64,000 nt of DNA from Paraburkholderia sp. Ac-20340 (GTDB lineage Bacteria > Pseudomonadota > Gammaproteobacteria > Burkholderiales > Burkholderiaceae): contig NZ_JAAGPR010000029.1 of NCBI RefSeq assembly GCF_017104965.1, positions 1 through 64,000 on the forward strand, in the 5' to 3' direction. Below, in pieces: positions 42,130-50,253 of the stretch. How positions within the stretch are numbered: position 1 is the stretch's first letter; each line of letters opens with the position of its first letter. A model generated the notes under the pieces. The model saw only the letters and a list, made by a program, of their open reading frames with translations. It ran no database searches and was not told the origin of the DNA. The translations under genes were made by a program, and so were the position numbers.

Positions 42130-42600
42130 TTACAGCGCCTTCGCCATTTCCGTCGTCCCGCCCCAACCGAGTTGCCGATACAGATCGCGGCCCTGCTCGG
42201 TCGAATGCAGGATCGCGTAGCGGATGCCACGCCGCGCGAATTCGGCATCGGCGAGTTCCATGAGCTGGCGGGCGAGGCCGCGCCGCCGAGCGTGCGGCTC
42301 GACGTAGACATTGAGCACATAGCCGCGCCGGTCCTGATCGGGGTGAGCGGGATGCGGCGGCCAGTCGATTTCCATCAGGCCGATGCCCGCGACGGGCGCA
42401 TCGGTATCGGCTTCGGCCTCGGCTTCATTCAGCACGAAACCGAAGTAGCGCCCATCGGCAAGACGCGGCGCGAGCCACGTGCGGAAGTGCGCGGTCATGG
42501 TCGCGAGCGTGGCCGCGTCGCGGCCGGCTTCGCGGAACATCGCCTCGCGATGGCGGCAGACGAGTTCGAGATCGCCGCTATGAATGGCGCGTGGCTGCAT
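42130..42600 (-). CDS. GNAT-family N-acetyltransferase
   Basis: A 156-aa acetyltransferase. The acetyl-CoA binding motif A is RGYVLNVYVEPHARRRGLARQLMELADAEFARRGIRYAILHSTEQGRDLYRQLGW, with the R/Q-x-x-G-x-A core RRRGLA. AMFREAGRDAATLATMTAHFRTWLAPRL at the N terminus is typical of a common small GNAT group. The substrate is unknown. It follows the hybrid kinase gene in the same direction after 42 bp, so it may be the distal gene of the stressosome operon. Confidence 0.85.
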   Translation of the reverse strand: MQPRAIHSGDLELVCRHREAMFREAGRDAATLATMTAHFRTWLAPRLADGRYFGFVLNEAEAEADTDAPVAGIGLMEIDWPPHPAHPDQDRRGYVLNVYVEPHARRRGLARQLMELADAEFARRGIRYAILHSTEQGRDLYRQLGWGGTTEMAKAL

Positions 42601-42642
42601 CGGAAATCCCCGTATTCATCAGTGCAACGCCGCGGCGTGCGT

Positions 42643-44166
42643 CTAGCTGGCTTTGGTCCCTTCGATCTCGCGCAGGATTTCGTCGAAGGGCGCGGGCTTG
42701 ACGAGATGCCGGTCGAAGCCGGCTTCGGTGGTGGCCTGGCGGTCACGTTCCTGGCCGTAGCCGGTGAGCGCGATCAGCTGCGTGTGCGCCGTGGCCGGCT
42801 GCGCGCGCAGCGCCTTGGCGAGCGCATGGCCATCCATGCCTGGCAGACCGATATCGAGAATCGCCACATGCGGCTCGAAGCTTTGCGCGATCGTCAGCGC
42901 GCTCGGGCCGTCGTGCGCCACGCGCACGTCATGGCCTTCGAGTTCGAGCAGCATCAGGAGCGAGGTGGCCGAATCGACATTGTCGTCGGCGATCAGTACG
43001 CGTCGTTTGCGTGAGATTTGTTCGTTATCCATATTGTTGTTATCTAGGGGTACGGCGTCGGTATCCGGCGCGAGCACGATGGGCAGCCGCACCACGAATT
43101 CCGAGCCCTTGCCGAGTCCTTCCGAATGCGCGGCCACGGAGCCGCCATGCAGTTCCGCCAGCTCGCGCACGAGTGCGAGGCCAATGCCGAGCCCGCCGTC
43201 CGCGCGCTTGACCGCATCGCGCGATTGCATGAAGAGTTCGAACACATAAGGCAGCTCGTCGTGCGCGATGCCGATGCCATTATCGCGCACGCTGATCGCC
43301 ACGTCGGCGTTGCTGGCATCGAGACGCAAGGTAACCGCGCCGCCCACGGCCGTATATTTGGCCGAATTCGACAGCAGATTGCTGATGATCTGCGCGACGC
43401 GAATGCCGTCGCCCACGATATGGCAAGGCGCCGCCGTCATGCTCACGGTCAGTTGCTGCTGCTTGGCGTCGAGCACCGGGCGGCTGGTTTCCACCGCCAT
43501 TTCGACGATCTGGCGCAGATCGAGCGTGTTCATCTGCAAGGCGATCTTGCCGTGCGAAATCCGCGAGACGTCGAGCAGATCGTCCACCAGCCGGCCGAGA
43601 TGTTCGACCTGACGGCTGGCGATCTGGCGCGCGTCGGCGCGGCCCGCGTCGCTTGCGCCGTGGCGCGGGTCGAGCAGTTCGATGGCGTTGCGGATCGGCG
43701 CGAGCGGGTTGCGCAACTCGTGCGCGAGCGTGGCGAGGAAGTGGTCCTTGCGGCGGTCGGCGTCGCGCAGCGCTTTTTCGGCGGCGTAGAGGCGCAGCAG
43801 CGCGCGCACGTTCGCCACCAGTTCGGCGGGATCGACGGGTTCGGTCAGATAGCTGTCGGCGCCGCCGTCGAGCGCGCGAATCTTGTCGCGCGCCTGCACG
43901 GCCGCGGCCGACGTCTGCAGAATCAGCGTCGAATTGGTCCGCGGGTCCTGCTTGATGAGGCGGCACACGTCGATACCGCTGATGTCGGGCAGCTTCACGT
44001 CGAGCAGCACGAGTGCGGGCGCGTGCTCGCGCACGGCGTCGAGCGCGGCCTGCCCCGTGGCGGCTTCGATCACCGCGAAGCCCGCGTGGCGCAACACGCG
44101 CGACTTCACATAGCGCGCGCCTTCGTTGTCGTCGACATTGAGGATGAGTGTGGCGTCGGGCGTCAT
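42643..44166 (-). CDS. Hybrid histidine kinase (REC-HisKA-HATPase-REC)
   Basis: A 507-aa cytoplasmic protein: an N-terminal receiver (LILNVDDNEGARYVKSRVLRHAG, LLDVKLPDISG with Asp56), a HisKA helix with His149 (FLATLAHELRNPLAPIRNAI), a HATPase domain (NLLSNSAKYTAVGG, VRDNGIGIAHDEL, GGLGIGLALVRELAELHGG) and a C-terminal receiver (RRVLIADDNVDSATS, LDIGLPGMDGHAL). In the first receiver the conserved Lys before Pro is Glu (LTEP), so it may not switch in the usual way. It starts within the stop of the upstream kinase (ATGA). With no membrane segment, its input probably comes from the RsbT-HATPase chain. Confidence 0.92.
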   Translation of the reverse strand: MTPDATLILNVDDNEGARYVKSRVLRHAGFAVIEAATGQAALDAVREHAPALVLLDVKLPDISGIDVCRLIKQDPRTNSTLILQTSAAAVQARDKIRALDGGADSYLTEPVDPAELVANVRALLRLYAAEKALRDADRRKDHFLATLAHELRNPLAPIRNAIELLDPRHGASDAGRADARQIASRQVEHLGRLVDDLLDVSRISHGKIALQMNTLDLRQIVEMAVETSRPVLDAKQQQLTVSMTAAPCHIVGDGIRVAQIISNLLSNSAKYTAVGGAVTLRLDASNADVAISVRDNGIGIAHDELPYVFELFMQSRDAVKRADGGLGIGLALVRELAELHGGSVAAHSEGLGKGSEFVVRLPIVLAPDTDAVPLDNNNMDNEQISRKRRVLIADDNVDSATSLLMLLELEGHDVRVAHDGPSALTIAQSFEPHVAILDIGLPGMDGHALAKALRAQPATAHTQLIALTGYGQERDRQATTEAGFDRHLVKPAPFDEILREIEGTKAS

Positions 44167-45566
44167 GATGCCGTGCCTCCCGAGCCGGCGGGTTCGTTGT
44201 GTTCATCGCTGGCGTGAGCGGCATCGGCGAGCCGCACGGGAATATCGACATGAAACGTCGAGCCCACGCCCAGTTCGCTCTCCACGCCCACTTCGCCGCC
44301 CAGCAAGGCGGCCAGCTTGCGGCACAACGGCAGGCCGAGGCCGGTTCCCTTCACGCGCTGTTGCAGACGGTTCTGCACCTGGCCGAACTCCTCGAAGATG
44401 ATCGGGTGATGCTCGGGAGCAATCCCGATGCCCGTATCCGCGACGAAGAACACGATGCGCTCGCCGTCCGCTTCGAGCCGCGCGCCCACGCGAATCAGAC
44501 CGCGTTCGGTGTACTTGAGCGCGTTCGAGACGAAGTTGCGCAGGATCTGCGTGAGCTTGGGTTCGTCGGTGTAAAGGCGCGGCAAGTCGGCCGTGGCGGC
44601 GAATTCGAGCGACACATGCGGTGTTTCCAGCAGCGGCGTCAGCATGGTGCGCAGCGCGGCGAACAGATCGGCGGGATCGAACCACGCGGGCGTGACTTCG
44701 GTCTTGCCGGCCTCGATCTTGGCGAGATCGAGCAGATCGTCGACGGTTTCGCCGAGCGTTTCCGCCGAGGCGAGAATCAGCTTGACCTGGCGCTCCTGTT
44801 CCGTCGTCAGATCGCCGTCGAGCCGGTTGAGCAGCAGATTGGCGAGCGCGCGGATCGACGAAAGCGGCGTACGCAGTTCGTGGCTCATGTTGGAGAGAAA
44901 GCGCGTTTTCATCAGGTCGGCGCGGCGCAGTTCTTCGGCGCGTTCGTCGAGTTCCGCATAGAGCGCGACCACGCCGCGATTGGTCGCTTCCAGTTCCTGG
45001 GTCAGGCGCGCCAGTTCTTCCTGACGCTCGCGCAGTTCGTCGAGCGTGGCCACCAGCTCGCGATTCTGCTGCTGCACTTCTTCGAGCGAATCGGCCTGCG
45101 GCGCGAGCGCGGCCGCGCTGTTGACGATGCGCTCCAGTTCCTGGCCGCGCAGCGTCGAGCGCTCGTGCGGCAGGCTGCGCGCCATCGAGACGGTGGTGCC
45201 TTTCGGCGTCGATTCGATCTCGAAGCGATCCATCAGCCGCCGGCTGCCCGTGATGCCCAGCCCCATGCCGGTGGGCGAGCGCCACGTGCCGTCGAGCACG
45301 GCTGCGAGATCGCGCAGCCCCTCGCCGTGGTCGCGCACGATGATTTCGAACGTCTGCGGCGAGCGTGCCGCGTCGAAGGCGAAACTGACCTCGCCGCCGC
45401 CTGCGTAGTCGAAGGCGTTGCGCGCGATTTCGGACACGGCGCTGGCGATGCGGGTCTGGTCGAGCGTCGAAAAACCGAAGCCCGCCGCCAGGTCGCGCGA
45501 ACGCCGCCGCGCCACGACGACGTCCTGGGCGGTTTCAATGCGGATGCGCAGCAGTGGCGTATTCAT
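44163..45566 (-). CDS. Histidine kinase with N-terminal RsbT-like HATPase domain
   Basis: A 467-aa protein that fuses a GHKL/RsbT-like ATPase (residues 1-130; SAVSEIARNAFDYAGGGEV, VRDHGEGL, SPTGMGLGITGSRRLMDRFEI) to a coiled coil (about 158-215), a HisKA helix with His229 (FLSNMSHELRTPLSSIRALANLLL) and a canonical HATPase (NFVSNALKYTERG, VADTGIGIAPEHHPIIFEEF, GTGLGLPLCRKLAALLGG). It thus holds two ATPase domains of different lineage in one chain. It overlaps the SpoIIE phosphatase gene by 32 bp and the hybrid kinase by 4 bp. It probably transfers the stressosome state into phosphorelay. Confidence 0.9.
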   Translation of the reverse strand: MNTPLLRIRIETAQDVVVARRRSRDLAAGFGFSTLDQTRIASAVSEIARNAFDYAGGGEVSFAFDAARSPQTFEIIVRDHGEGLRDLAAVLDGTWRSPTGMGLGITGSRRLMDRFEIESTPKGTTVSMARSLPHERSTLRGQELERIVNSAAALAPQADSLEEVQQQNRELVATLDELRERQEELARLTQELEATNRGVVALYAELDERAEELRRADLMKTRFLSNMSHELRTPLSSIRALANLLLNRLDGDLTTEQERQVKLILASAETLGETVDDLLDLAKIEAGKTEVTPAWFDPADLFAALRTMLTPLLETPHVSLEFAATADLPRLYTDEPKLTQILRNFVSNALKYTERGLIRVGARLEADGERIVFFVADTGIGIAPEHHPIIFEEFGQVQNRLQQRVKGTGLGLPLCRKLAALLGGEVGVESELGVGSTFHVDIPVRLADAAHASDEHNEPAGSGGTAS

Positions 45567-46731
45567 GGTTCAACTGTACTCCCGGCTGCGCCTTGACGAC
45601 GACGACGGTGGCGTCGTCGCGGCGGCGCGAGAAGTCGCGGTAAAGGACGGCGGCGATGACGACAGCCGGCTGATGGGCGAGCCCCGGCCAGGCGTCCAGA
45701 TCCCAGCGCGTGCCGACGCCGTCCGAATGCAGGATCAGCAGGCTGTTGGCGCGCCAGGCCAGGTCGAATTCCTGGGTGCCGCGCATGGTGTGACCGACGA
45801 TGCCGTTGCGCGAGACGATCTGGTAGCTCGGGCGGGCGTCGCCTTGCGCGCTGATTGAATGCGTCGACGAATTCGTCGACGAGTTCGACGACGAGTTCGA
45901 CGACGAGTTCGACGATAAACTCGCCGACGCAGCCGCGCCCGCAAGCCCCGGCCGCCCGGTGCCATACGCCACCGCCGCAATATTGCCGGTGCCGCAAAAG
46001 CTCACGCTGGCGCGCACGAGATCGAAGCGCGCCAGCGCGAGCGCCGCGCCGCGCGTCGGGCGCAACGCCGCGTGCGACAGCTCCATCAACGCGGCGGGCA
46101 AAAGCCCCGCGCGCCGCCGCAACACTTCGAGCGCGGCCGTGGCGGCCACGTGCGCCTCCGCGCCGTGACCGAGGCCATCGGCGAGCGCGATCGTGAAACC
46201 GCCCGGATCGGCCTGCGCCTGCCAGCCATCGCCGCTCACTTCCTCGCCCGGATACGGCACGCAGACGCCGCCGATCTCGGGACCGGAGAGCGCCGCGCGC
46301 GGCGCGCCGGGCTTTTGCACCAGCACGCGCAGCACCGTGCCGTGGCCCGGCTGCGACCACAGCGCGATCTGATTCGAAAGCCGCCGGATCGCGCCCAGAC
46401 CCGTGCCGGGCGTGCCAGCCGTCGAGTGGCCGTCGGACAGCGCGGTGCGCACATCGGTCATGCCGGGGCCGCGATCGAGCGCGATCAGTTCCACGCCGCC
46501 GTCCAGCGCGCGCACCAGCAGTTCGCCGTGGCCCGCGTGCTTGAGGATGTTGGTGGCGGCTTCGGTCAGCACGATCGCGAGGCGTCCCGCGTCGGTCTCG
46601 TTGAGCCCGGCCAGTTGCGCGGCCTGCGCCGCGCCGCGGCGCGCGAACGCCACGCTGCTGGCGTCGCCGATCTCGAAGGAGCGATGGGTGCCGCCGGCCG
46701 AGCCGGACGCGCCGTCTAGCGTACTTTCCAT
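45535..46731 (-). CDS. rsbX: HATPase-SpoIIE (PP2C) fusion, RsbX-like phosphatase
   Basis: A 398-aa protein: N-terminal anti-sigma/RsbT-type HATPase (about 20-140; LAIVLTEAATNILKHAGHGELLV, ALDRGPGM, TGLGAIRRLSNQI) joined to a PP2C/SpoIIE-type phosphatase (about 185-398; FTIALADGLGHGAEAHVAATAALEVLRRR, SFCGTGNIAAVAYG, LLILHSDGVGTRW). In stressosome systems RsbX removes phosphates from RsbS and RsbR to reset the complex. A Ser/Asn-rich insert (SSNSSSNSSSNSSTNSST, about 287-307) in the phosphatase domain is encoded by 12-bp DNA repeats. The ATG overlaps the rsbT end by 16 bp. Confidence 0.88.
   Translation of the reverse strand: MESTLDGASGSAGGTHRSFEIGDASSVAFARRGAAQAAQLAGLNETDAGRLAIVLTEAATNILKHAGHGELLVRALDGGVELIALDRGPGMTDVRTALSDGHSTAGTPGTGLGAIRRLSNQIALWSQPGHGTVLRVLVQKPGAPRAALSGPEIGGVCVPYPGEEVSGDGWQAQADPGGFTIALADGLGHGAEAHVAATAALEVLRRRAGLLPAALMELSHAALRPTRGAALALARFDLVRASVSFCGTGNIAAVAYGTGRPGLAGAAASASLSSNSSSNSSSNSSTNSSTHSISAQGDARPSYQIVSRNGIVGHTMRGTQEFDLAWRANSLLILHSDGVGTRWDLDAWPGLAHQPAVVIAAVLYRDFSRRRDDATVVVVKAQPGVQLNHEYATAAHPH
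45866..45925. repeat. In-frame 12-bp minisatellite in the RsbX-like gene
   Basis: Units of GACGAGTTCGAC, three perfect copies (45878-45913) flanked by one diverged copy on each side. The 12-bp period keeps the frame, adding or removing the tetrapeptide Ser-Ser-Asn-Ser per copy. Confidence 0.85.
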
Positions 46732-47141
46732 TTGATGATGGTGACCGTGGTGCCGCTGCCCGGCGTGGAGTCGATGGTGAACGCATCGCACAGACGCCGC
46801 GAGCCGCCCAGACCCAGGCCCAGACCGTTGCCGCTCGTGAAGCCGTCCTGCAAGGCGCGTTCGATGTCGGGAATGCCCGGTCCCTGATCGGTGAAGGTGA
46901 GCTTCAGACCCACGCGCACGCCGTTGCTGACGGCGTCGAGCCGCGCATCGCCGCCGCCGCCGTATTGCAGCGTATTGCGCGCGAGTTCGCTCGCCGCCGT
47001 CACGAACCGGGTCTGCTCGATCAGCGAAAAGCCATGGGCGATCGCTTCGTCGCGCACGATCTGCCGCAGCCGGACGATTTCCTCGTCCGAGCGCAGGCTC
47101 ACCTGGGTGAGCAGCCGGTCGGTCGCGCCGTTGCCGTTCAT
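46716..47141 (-). CDS. rsbT: Serine/threonine kinase RsbT
   Basis: A 141-aa GHKL-type switch kinase: SDEEIVRLRQIVRDEAIAHGFSLIEQTRFVTAASELARNTLQYGGGG (N-box), LTFTDQGPGIPDIERALQDG (G1), NGLGLGLGGSRRLCDAFTIDS (G2), TTVTIIKWK. This is the RsbT sequence pattern very closely. RsbT phosphorylates RsbS and RsbR when the stressosome is triggered, then leaves to activate a downstream target. ATG 47141 was chosen by comparison with the family length (about 133 aa in Bacillus). It follows rsbS after 19 bp. Confidence 0.92.
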   Translation of the reverse strand: MNGNGATDRLLTQVSLRSDEEIVRLRQIVRDEAIAHGFSLIEQTRFVTAASELARNTLQYGGGGDARLDAVSNGVRVGLKLTFTDQGPGIPDIERALQDGFTSGNGLGLGLGGSRRLCDAFTIDSTPGSGTTVTIIKWKVR

Positions 47142-47160
47142 CTCGCAGGCAACCGGCGTG

Positions 47161-47517
47161 CTAGACCTGACGCTGCTTGAGCAGCGCCATGCCTTTTTCG
47201 ACATTAAGGGCGGTGCGCACGCCGGTGAGCGTGAGACCGAGTTCGACCAGCGTGATCGCCACCGACGGCTGCATGCCGACCACCACGGTCTGCGCATCGA
47301 GCACCATCGCCATCGCCGCCGTGTTCGAAATCATCCGGCCGATGAACGAATCCACCACATCGAGCGCGGAAATATCGATCAGCACGCCCTTGGCGGATTC
47401 CTTGACGATGCGCGCGGTGAGATCGTCCTGCAGCGCGATCGCGAGGCGGTCGTGCATGTCCACCTGGATCGAGACGATCAGGCAGTCGCCCAGACGCAGA
47501 ATCGGAATGCGTTCCAT
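47161..47517 (-). CDS. rsbS: Stressosome scaffold protein RsbS (STAS)
   Basis: A 118-aa single STAS-domain protein: RIPILRLGDCLIVSIQVDMHDRLAIALQDDLTARIVKESAKGVLIDISALDVVDSFIGRMISNTAAMAMVLDAQTVVVGMQPSVA is the RsbS signature in order, with Ser57 (DVVDSFIGR) equivalent to the RsbT-phosphorylated Ser59 of Bacillus. It builds the stressosome core with RsbR. It lies 15 bp after rsbR with the SD GGAG in the gap. Confidence 0.92.
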   Translation of the reverse strand: MERIPILRLGDCLIVSIQVDMHDRLAIALQDDLTARIVKESAKGVLIDISALDVVDSFIGRMISNTAAMAMVLDAQTVVVGMQPSVAITLVELGLTLTGVRTALNVEKGMALLKQRQV

Positions 47518-47532
47518 CGCGCGCCTGCTCCC

Positions 47533-48396
47533 TTAAGCCGCGGCTTTCGGCTTGATGATCGACGAGCCGGTGCGCTGCAGCGCGATCACGAAGGCGTCGG
47601 CGAGCGTGGATTTGGTGGTGACGTTGGTGAGATCGACGCCCAGATGCACGATGGTCTGCGCGATCTGCGGACGGATGCCGCTGATGATGCAGTCCGCGCC
47701 CATCAGCCGCGCGGCGGCCACGGTCTTGAGCAGATGCTGGGCGACGAGGGTATCGACGGTCGGCACGCCGGTGATGTCGATGATCGCGAGGCCCGCGCCA
47801 GTATCGACGATCTTCTGCAGCAGGCTTTCCATCACCACCTGGGTGCGCGCGGAATCGAGCGTGCCGATCAGCGGCAGCGCCAGAATGCCTTCCCACAACT
47901 GCACGACCGGCGTGGAGAGCTCCAGCAGTTCCTCCTGCTGACGCGCGATGATCGCTTCGCGGCTCTTCTGGAACACCTCGGTGGTGTAGAGGCCCAGTTC
48001 GTCGATCAGCAGATTGATCGACCAGCTGACTTCGGCCAGCTCGGCGGGATTCACGAAGCTCTCGCGCAGACGCGCATAGAGCGGCTGCTTGAGCGAGAAC
48101 ACGAAAGTGGCGGTTTCGGCGGGCGTGAAACCCTGGCGCGCGCGATGAGCCGACATATCGGCGAGAAAAGCGCGCACCGGCTCCCATTCCGGGCGATTGA
48201 CGTCGAGCGCGTCGGACTTTGCGAGCGTGTCGAGAAACACCTTGAGGAAGGTCGAAAACTGCTCGCGGATCTCCGCTTCCATGGCGAGACCGCGGCGCAG
48301 CGCGATGGGCAGATGCAGGCGGACCCAGTCGGCGAGCAGGGCGTCGCGATGCGGGTTCAGAACATCTTCGAGACGAGCCCGTTCGGGTGTGTTCAT
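47533..48396 (-). CDS. rsbR: Stressosome sensor RsbR
   Basis: A 287-aa protein with an N-terminal helical sensor domain (about 1-150, RsbRD-like: DWVRLHLPIALRRGLAMEAEIREQFSTFLKVFLDTL, AETATFVFSLKQPLYARLRESF) and a C-terminal STAS domain (155-280). The phospho-sites are present: Thr179 in LIGTLDSARTQ and Thr213 in GVPTVDT, matching Thr171 and Thr205 of Bacillus RsbRA. It is the first gene of the operon; ATG 48396 has a good SD (GGAGAG, 6 bp). The input of the sensor domain is not clear. I see no haem-binding globin pattern that I can support. Confidence 0.9.
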   Translation of the reverse strand: MNTPERARLEDVLNPHRDALLADWVRLHLPIALRRGLAMEAEIREQFSTFLKVFLDTLAKSDALDVNRPEWEPVRAFLADMSAHRARQGFTPAETATFVFSLKQPLYARLRESFVNPAELAEVSWSINLLIDELGLYTTEVFQKSREAIIARQQEELLELSTPVVQLWEGILALPLIGTLDSARTQVVMESLLQKIVDTGAGLAIIDITGVPTVDTLVAQHLLKTVAAARLMGADCIISGIRPQIAQTIVHLGVDLTNVTTKSTLADAFVIALQRTGSSIIKPKAAA

Positions 48397-48796
48397 GCGA
48401 TCTCTCCTGCAGTCTGGCGGTGCGCTTGCAGTCTCTATTTTTGAGACGGAACCGCTGCACCTTACACCATTGTCGTGATTGAAGCTATTACCCGTGGGCA
48501 AAAAGATCGGGAACGGAATGGGTGTTTTTGGGGTTTTTTGAGGTCGCGGGCGAGTCGGTAAAGTCCTTTTGTATTAAGGGGTTTAACGCTTTTGCAGGGT
48601 GTGCTTGTAGTTTTTACACACGATGGCGATGCCGGGCATGTCGGAGCCTTGAAGCGCGATTCGGGAATTGGGTGCGGGACCGCACTCTGGCGTGAGGGAA
48701 TCGCTCGCATCGCGCGGTTTTTTGTGGCTGGACGCGCTGGTACGGAGATTGCTCTGTATTGACCGCCACACACAAAAACGAGGAGAGGGGTGCCAC
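48397..48796. other. Divergent control region of the stressosome operon
   Basis: 400 bp between rsbR (leftward) and a small rightward ORF. No gene is supported. It should hold the rsbR promoter. T-rich tracts at 48525-48540 and GTTTAACGC/TTAAGG near 48570-48590 are AT-rich for this DNA. No clear -35/-10 could be fixed. Confidence 0.4.
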
Positions 48797-49042
48797 ATGA
48801 AGATCGATCCCGTTTCACTACAGGAATCGACGCCAACGGGTCTCAGCAGCGGAACGGCAGGGGCCGCGTTCGCTACCGCGCAAGGACTGGCGGACGAGGT
48901 CGCCGAGGACGAGAAAGGCCTGCGGGTCTTGTCGAGATTGTCGTATTGCGTTGCCTGGCTGTTTGGGCTGGAGGCTTTCCTTATGGAGCCTGCGGCGGCT
49001 GGACAGGCGGGGCAAGGGTTTGAGGGGAGGGGGCGCGAATAA
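48797..49042 (+). CDS. Small protein of unknown function
   Basis: An 81-aa frame beginning MKIDPVSLQESTPTGLSSGTAGAAF, with the SD GAGAGGGG ending 6 bp before the ATG. The middle, FATAQGLADEVAEDEKGLRVLSRLSYCVAWLFGLEAFLME, looks like an amphipathic helix plus a short hydrophobic segment. I know no family. It has acceptable composition and a good start signal, but no coupling to other genes. It could be a minor species-specific protein or not real. Confidence 0.4.
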   Translation: MKIDPVSLQESTPTGLSSGTAGAAFATAQGLADEVAEDEKGLRVLSRLSYCVAWLFGLEAFLMEPAAAGQAGQGFEGRGRE

Positions 49043-49349
49043 AGCGCCGGGACGGCCGGCTGACCTGTTGGTTGAGGTCGGCTGGTCGTCACCTGACGGG
49101 TTTTTGCCGTTCTGTATCTGCTGGGTCTTTCGCTGGTCTTCTGGACCCGGTTTCTGTAACAAAATCCCGGTAGATGTAACGTGACGTAACAGGTTTTTTG
49201 GACCTGGGTGTGGGGTTACGTTTGTGTTCCGCGGTTTGTTCGATCAAAACTCGCAAAAACATAGAAAAGAAAAGACCTTGAAACACACCCATCGCCCGAA
49301 TGCTTTATAAAAGTGGCGACAGCCAGCCAGAAAACCGACCGAGCCCCGC
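49043..49349. promoter_or_regulatory. Upstream region of the MlaC-like gene with phased GTAAC motifs
   Basis: 307 bp without a gene. (T/C)GTAAC occurs at 49155-49160, 49175-49180 and 49185-49190, spaced by 20 and 10 bp (same helix face), with an inverted GGTTACG at 49215. A TTTATAAAAG block (49303-49312) about 40 bp before the MlaC-like ATG can serve as -10. The activator is unknown. Confidence 0.4.
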
Positions 49350-49988
49350 ATGAAGACCGTCCTGCAAATCATCACGCTACTCACCGCCCTGACCGGCCTG
49401 CTTCCCCACACAGCCAGCGCAGCACCGCAACAAGTCGACCAGACCGACCCGCAGGCGCTGATCAAGACCGCCACCCAGCAAGTGCTCGACGAAGTCCGCG
49501 CCCAGTCGATCACCCCCGACGACATCCCGCGCATCCGCAGCATCGTCGATCGCGACATCCTCCCGTACGTCGATTTCCAGCGCACGACGCAGCTTTCGAT
49601 GGGCCGCCACTGGCGCACCGCCACGCCCGCCCAGCAGCAACAGGTGATGCAGCAGTTCCAGCTTCTGCTGATCCACCTCTACGCCGGCGCCCTGGCGCAA
49701 CTGAAGCCCGATCAGCAGATCGAATACACCCCCATGCGCAACGCCCCGACGGATACCGACGTCGTCGTGCGCACCCTCGCGCAAACCAGCGGCAAGCCCG
49801 TCGAGATCGACTATCGCCTCTACAAGACGCCGAACGGCTGGCGCCTCTACGACCTGAACGTGCTCGGCGCCTGGCTGATCCAGACTTACCGCGCCCAGTT
49901 CAACGAAAAGATCCAGCAAGGCGGCGTAGACGGCCTGATCCAGTTCCTGAGCTCGCGCAATCAGCAACTCGAAGCTGGCAAACCCTGA
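49350..49988 (+). CDS. MlaC/Ttg2D-family periplasmic phospholipid-binding protein
   Basis: A 212-aa protein with signal peptide (VLQIITLLTALTGLLPHTASA). The mature part matches MlaC: DPQALIKTATQQVLDEVRAQ, VDRDILPYVDFQRTTQLSMGRHWRTATPAQQQQVMQQFQLLLIHLYAGAL, VEIDYRLYKTPNGWRLYDLNVLGAWLIQTYRAQFNEKIQQGGVDGLI. MlaC shuttles phospholipids between MlaA and the MlaFEDB importer. Here there are no mlaFEDB genes nearby, so this is an orphan paralogue. No SD is evident. It may share a transcript with the AI-2E-type gene 265 bp downstream. Confidence 0.85.
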   Translation: MKTVLQIITLLTALTGLLPHTASAAPQQVDQTDPQALIKTATQQVLDEVRAQSITPDDIPRIRSIVDRDILPYVDFQRTTQLSMGRHWRTATPAQQQQVMQQFQLLLIHLYAGALAQLKPDQQIEYTPMRNAPTDTDVVVRTLAQTSGKPVEIDYRLYKTPNGWRLYDLNVLGAWLIQTYRAQFNEKIQQGGVDGLIQFLSSRNQQLEAGKP

Positions 49989-50253
49989 CGCGCGCAGACT
50001 GCGCGCCTTTTCGCCCGTCGCGCGTCTGCGTTACGCTCGCGCGCGGCACGCCGCTTGCCCTGCCCATGCCAGGCAAACCGGAACGCAAGCGGCGTGAATC
50101 AAGCCACGCATACCCAAATGATTTCGCCCGTTGCCGCCCATTGCGCGCAGCGCGCACTACCCTGAATGCAGGTGCGCCCCGATGCGCGAACCCAATTCGC
50201 ACCACGAATCGCCAAATGAATCCTATGACCGTCCCCGCCACGGTCGCCATGCC

